Assembly: GCA_003223315.1 (NCBI GenBank)
Contig: QHYR01000253.1
Location: 1-53,287, forward strand
DNA: 53,287 bases
Direction of reading: 5' to 3'
From: Acidobacteriota bacterium
GTDB taxonomy: Bacteria; Acidobacteriota; Terriglobia; Acidiferrales; UBA7541
Numbering within the stretch: position 1 is the stretch's first letter; every line of letters starts with the position of its first letter. The position numbers and the translations under genes are program-made. Below are positions 51,913 to 53,287 of this stretch, in pieces. The notes under the pieces were generated by a model. The model did not search any database and was not told where the DNA came from. It worked only from the letters and a program-made list of their open reading frames with translations.

Positions 51913-53287
51913 ATGCTGCCAGTTATCAAACAGCGGCGTGGGAAGGATTGTTGTCGGGATTTCAGCACGACGCGGAGGCATGCGCTCGTTTTGGACGGGC
52001 ACAGCCGTGCAGCTGTTGAAACTCTCCAGGCGTTGGGCAGACACGGAATTGAGGTGGACGTTGCCTCGGAGTGCGATTGTCCTGGATTTCACTCGAGGTA
52101 CCCGCGCCGCAGATTTCGTCAGCCTCCCGCGAGTTGTCAGCAGAAGCTGGTTGAGTGGATTAGCAGACTCGACGCGGACCATAATTACCAGCTTATCGTA
52201 GCTTCGACCGAGTTTTCGCTCCGACCACTCCAGTTCCTTCCGACCGACCATCCGGTGCGTACCAAAGCGTTGCTACCTGAAAATGAATCTTTGAGCATCG
52301 CGCTCGATAAACGAAGAACATGCGAGTTTGCATCAAAGCTCGGAATTCCAATACCGCGAACCGTGATAATCGAATCTCTTTTGAGCCTGCCGGCGGTCAA
52401 GCAGTACCCAGTCGTGCTCAAGCCTAAACAAAGTGCGATGGTCGTCCAGGGAAACATGGTTACCGTCGCTCCGAAGATCGTGAAGGACGAGGTCGAGCGT
52501 CTGGCCGTGCTCCAGAAGTGGCTGCCTTACATGCCCGTACTGGAACAGGAATACGTTGGCGGTTTCGGCGTTGGAGTAGAACTCTTATTCGACCATGGTC
52601 ACAAGGTCTGGCACTTCATGCATGAACGGATTCACGAGTATCCACTTACTGGTGGTGCCAGCACATACAGGCGTTCTATTCAACCTAAAAAGGAGCTGCT
52701 GGATGTGGCTGAAAGGCTTTTCACGGCTCTCCAGTGGCATGGGGTGGCGATGGTCGAGTTCAAGATAGTGCGAGACGGCTCCTTCTATCTGATCGAAATT
52801 AACCCTAGGCTTTGGGGATCGTTAGCATTGTCGATTGATGCGGGCGTGAATTTCCCACTCGGGTTATGGATGAGCGCGAACAACGAACCGTTGCCACCAC
52901 AACCCTCATATAAGGTGCCCTACTACACGCGGGATTTGATGGATGATTTGCAATGGACATTTGAGAACTTAAGAGCAGATCACGAGGACCCACTACTACT
53001 GACGCGCCCCCGACTGCGCGCCTTCGCGGAGTATATACGTCCATTGCTTGGAAGAGAAAGCTGGGATCACTTTGACCTGCGTGACCCCAAAGTGACTCTA
53101 GCGATCCTCGGCGCGATTGGTCGGCGATACTCGAAGGCTCTTTGGCGCAGGGTGATGGCGAAGTCAACAGAATCGAAACTCGTAGCCTTGCATCGACGTA
53201 CTATGCGCAACTTGGCGCGCCGGACTACTCCGCTCAGAAGGGTGCTGTTTCTCTGTTATGGCAATATCTGTCGGAGTCCTGTGGCTG
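51913..53287 (+). CDS. ATP-grasp protein continuing into a low-molecular-weight tyrosine phosphatase domain (3' end outside window)
   Basis: At least 458 residues, no stop before the edge. The frame is open from ATG 51913. N-domain: HALVLDGHSRAAVETLQALG, GIEVDVASE. ATP-grasp core about residues 115-310: ALDKRRTCEFASKLGIPIPR, YPVVLKPKQS (nucleotide Lys), PVLEQEYVGGFGVGVELLF, MVEFKIVRDGSFYLIEINPR (metal-binding Glu/Asn). A helical linker of ~120 residues leads to RVLFLCYGNICRSPVA at the very end, the C-x5-R-S P-loop signature that opens low-molecular-weight tyrosine phosphatases. ATP-grasp enzymes join a carboxylate to an amine; substrate unknown. The phosphatase may oppose the BY-kinase at 9237. 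Whether it is a full phosphatase domain cannot be seen here. Confidence 0.82.
   Translation, partial: MLPVIKQRRGKDCCRDFSTTRRHALVLDGHSRAAVETLQALGRHGIEVDVASECDCPGFHSRYPRRRFRQPPASCQQKLVEWISRLDADHNYQLIVASTEFSLRPLQFLPTDHPVRTKALLPENESLSIALDKRRTCEFASKLGIPIPRTVIIESLLSLPAVKQYPVVLKPKQSAMVVQGNMVTVAPKIVKDEVERLAVLQKWLPYMPVLEQEYVGGFGVGVELLFDHGHKVWHFMHERIHEYPLTGGASTYRRSIQPKKELLDVAERLFTALQWHGVAMVEFKIVRDGSFYLIEINPRLWGSLALSIDAGVNFPLGLWMSANNEPLPPQPSYKVPYYTRDLMDDLQWTFENLRADHEDPLLLTRPRLRAFAEYIRPLLGRESWDHFDLRDPKVTLAILGAIGRRYSKALWRRVMAKSTESKLVALHRRTMRNLARRTTPLRRVLFLCYGNICRSPVA

Noticed and set aside
1-53287. CRISPR arrays, tRNA/rRNA genes, insertion sequences, phage genes
   Set aside because: No regularly spaced repeats, no cloverleaf or rRNA-like sequence, and no transposase or integrase motifs were seen; the phage-tail-like module in the large secreted protein is a domain inside one gene, not a prophage.

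Overview
The window is almost entirely one large exopolysaccharide / surface-glycan locus, read left to right on the + strand from about 1.85 kb to the right edge. Genetic style (PilZ protein plus a receiver-less sigma-54 activator, an ExeA-like ATPase, a split Wzc made of a chain-length protein and a separate BY-kinase, DUF3473-type deacetylase, TTG/GTG starts, mid-50s %GC appearance) suggests a soil-type Acidobacteriota (Terriglobia-like) genome. No taxonomic marker gene is present, so this is an inference.

Layout. 1-0.4 kb: 3' end of an ExeA-like ATPase. 0.5-1.2 kb (minus): a HigBA-type toxin-antitoxin pair with a probable leaderless promoter overlapped by tandem 17-bp repeats. 1.2-1.85 kb: non-coding, with two copies of a 72-bp repeat. 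1.85-3.4 kb: PilZ protein and sigma-54 activator. 3.5-10.4 kb: export and control machinery (Wza-like export protein with AMIN domain, AMIN/beta-barrel protein, Wzz-like chain-length protein, ExeA-like ATPase, BY-kinase). 10.5-12.5 kb: a perfect match to the ops core GGCGGTAGCNT, then a NusG/UpxY-type antiterminator and the initiating sugar-phosphate transferase. 12.5-21.6 kb: deacetylase, glycosyltransferases, formyltransferase, O-antigen-ligase-like gene (frameshifted), asparagine-synthase-like amidotransferase (internal deletion), PhyH-type oxygenase. 22.3-25.7 kb: a 1155-residue secreted, probably lipid-anchored protein. 26-31.8 kb: glycosyltransferase, WlbA-WlbB fusion, UDP-GlcNAc 2-epimerase, Wzx flippase. 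31.8-42.3 kb: a mosaic of live genes and pseudogenes, with three copies of a ~110-bp repeat, two of which flank a methyltransferase gene. 42.4-51.5 kb: AglD-like membrane protein, two DegT aminotransferases, SDR epimerase, and a tightly overlapping five-gene run (aminotransferase, unknown Rossmann protein, formyltransferase, GT2, ArnT-like transferase). 51.9 kb to the edge: an ATP-grasp protein whose C-terminus continues into a low-molecular-weight tyrosine phosphatase signature; it is open at the window end.

How it works together (inference). The sugar transferase loads the first sugar on undecaprenyl phosphate. Glycosyltransferases extend it with sugars modified by the Wlb-type steps, formyltransferases and methyltransferases. 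Wzx flips the unit, the Wzz/BY-kinase pair sets chain length, and the Wza-like and beta-barrel proteins export it. The ops element and the NusG paralog would keep RNA polymerase running through the long transcript. A BY-kinase near one end and a tyrosine phosphatase at the other form a possible Wzc/Wzb regulatory pair.

The most striking general feature is decay by internal deletion: at least eight genes are chimeric, internally deleted or frameshifted, next to intact homologues and repeats. The locus appears to be diversifying by recombination. No exosortase gene or PEP-CTERM tail was seen, although several genes are of the type normally described from exosortase-linked loci.
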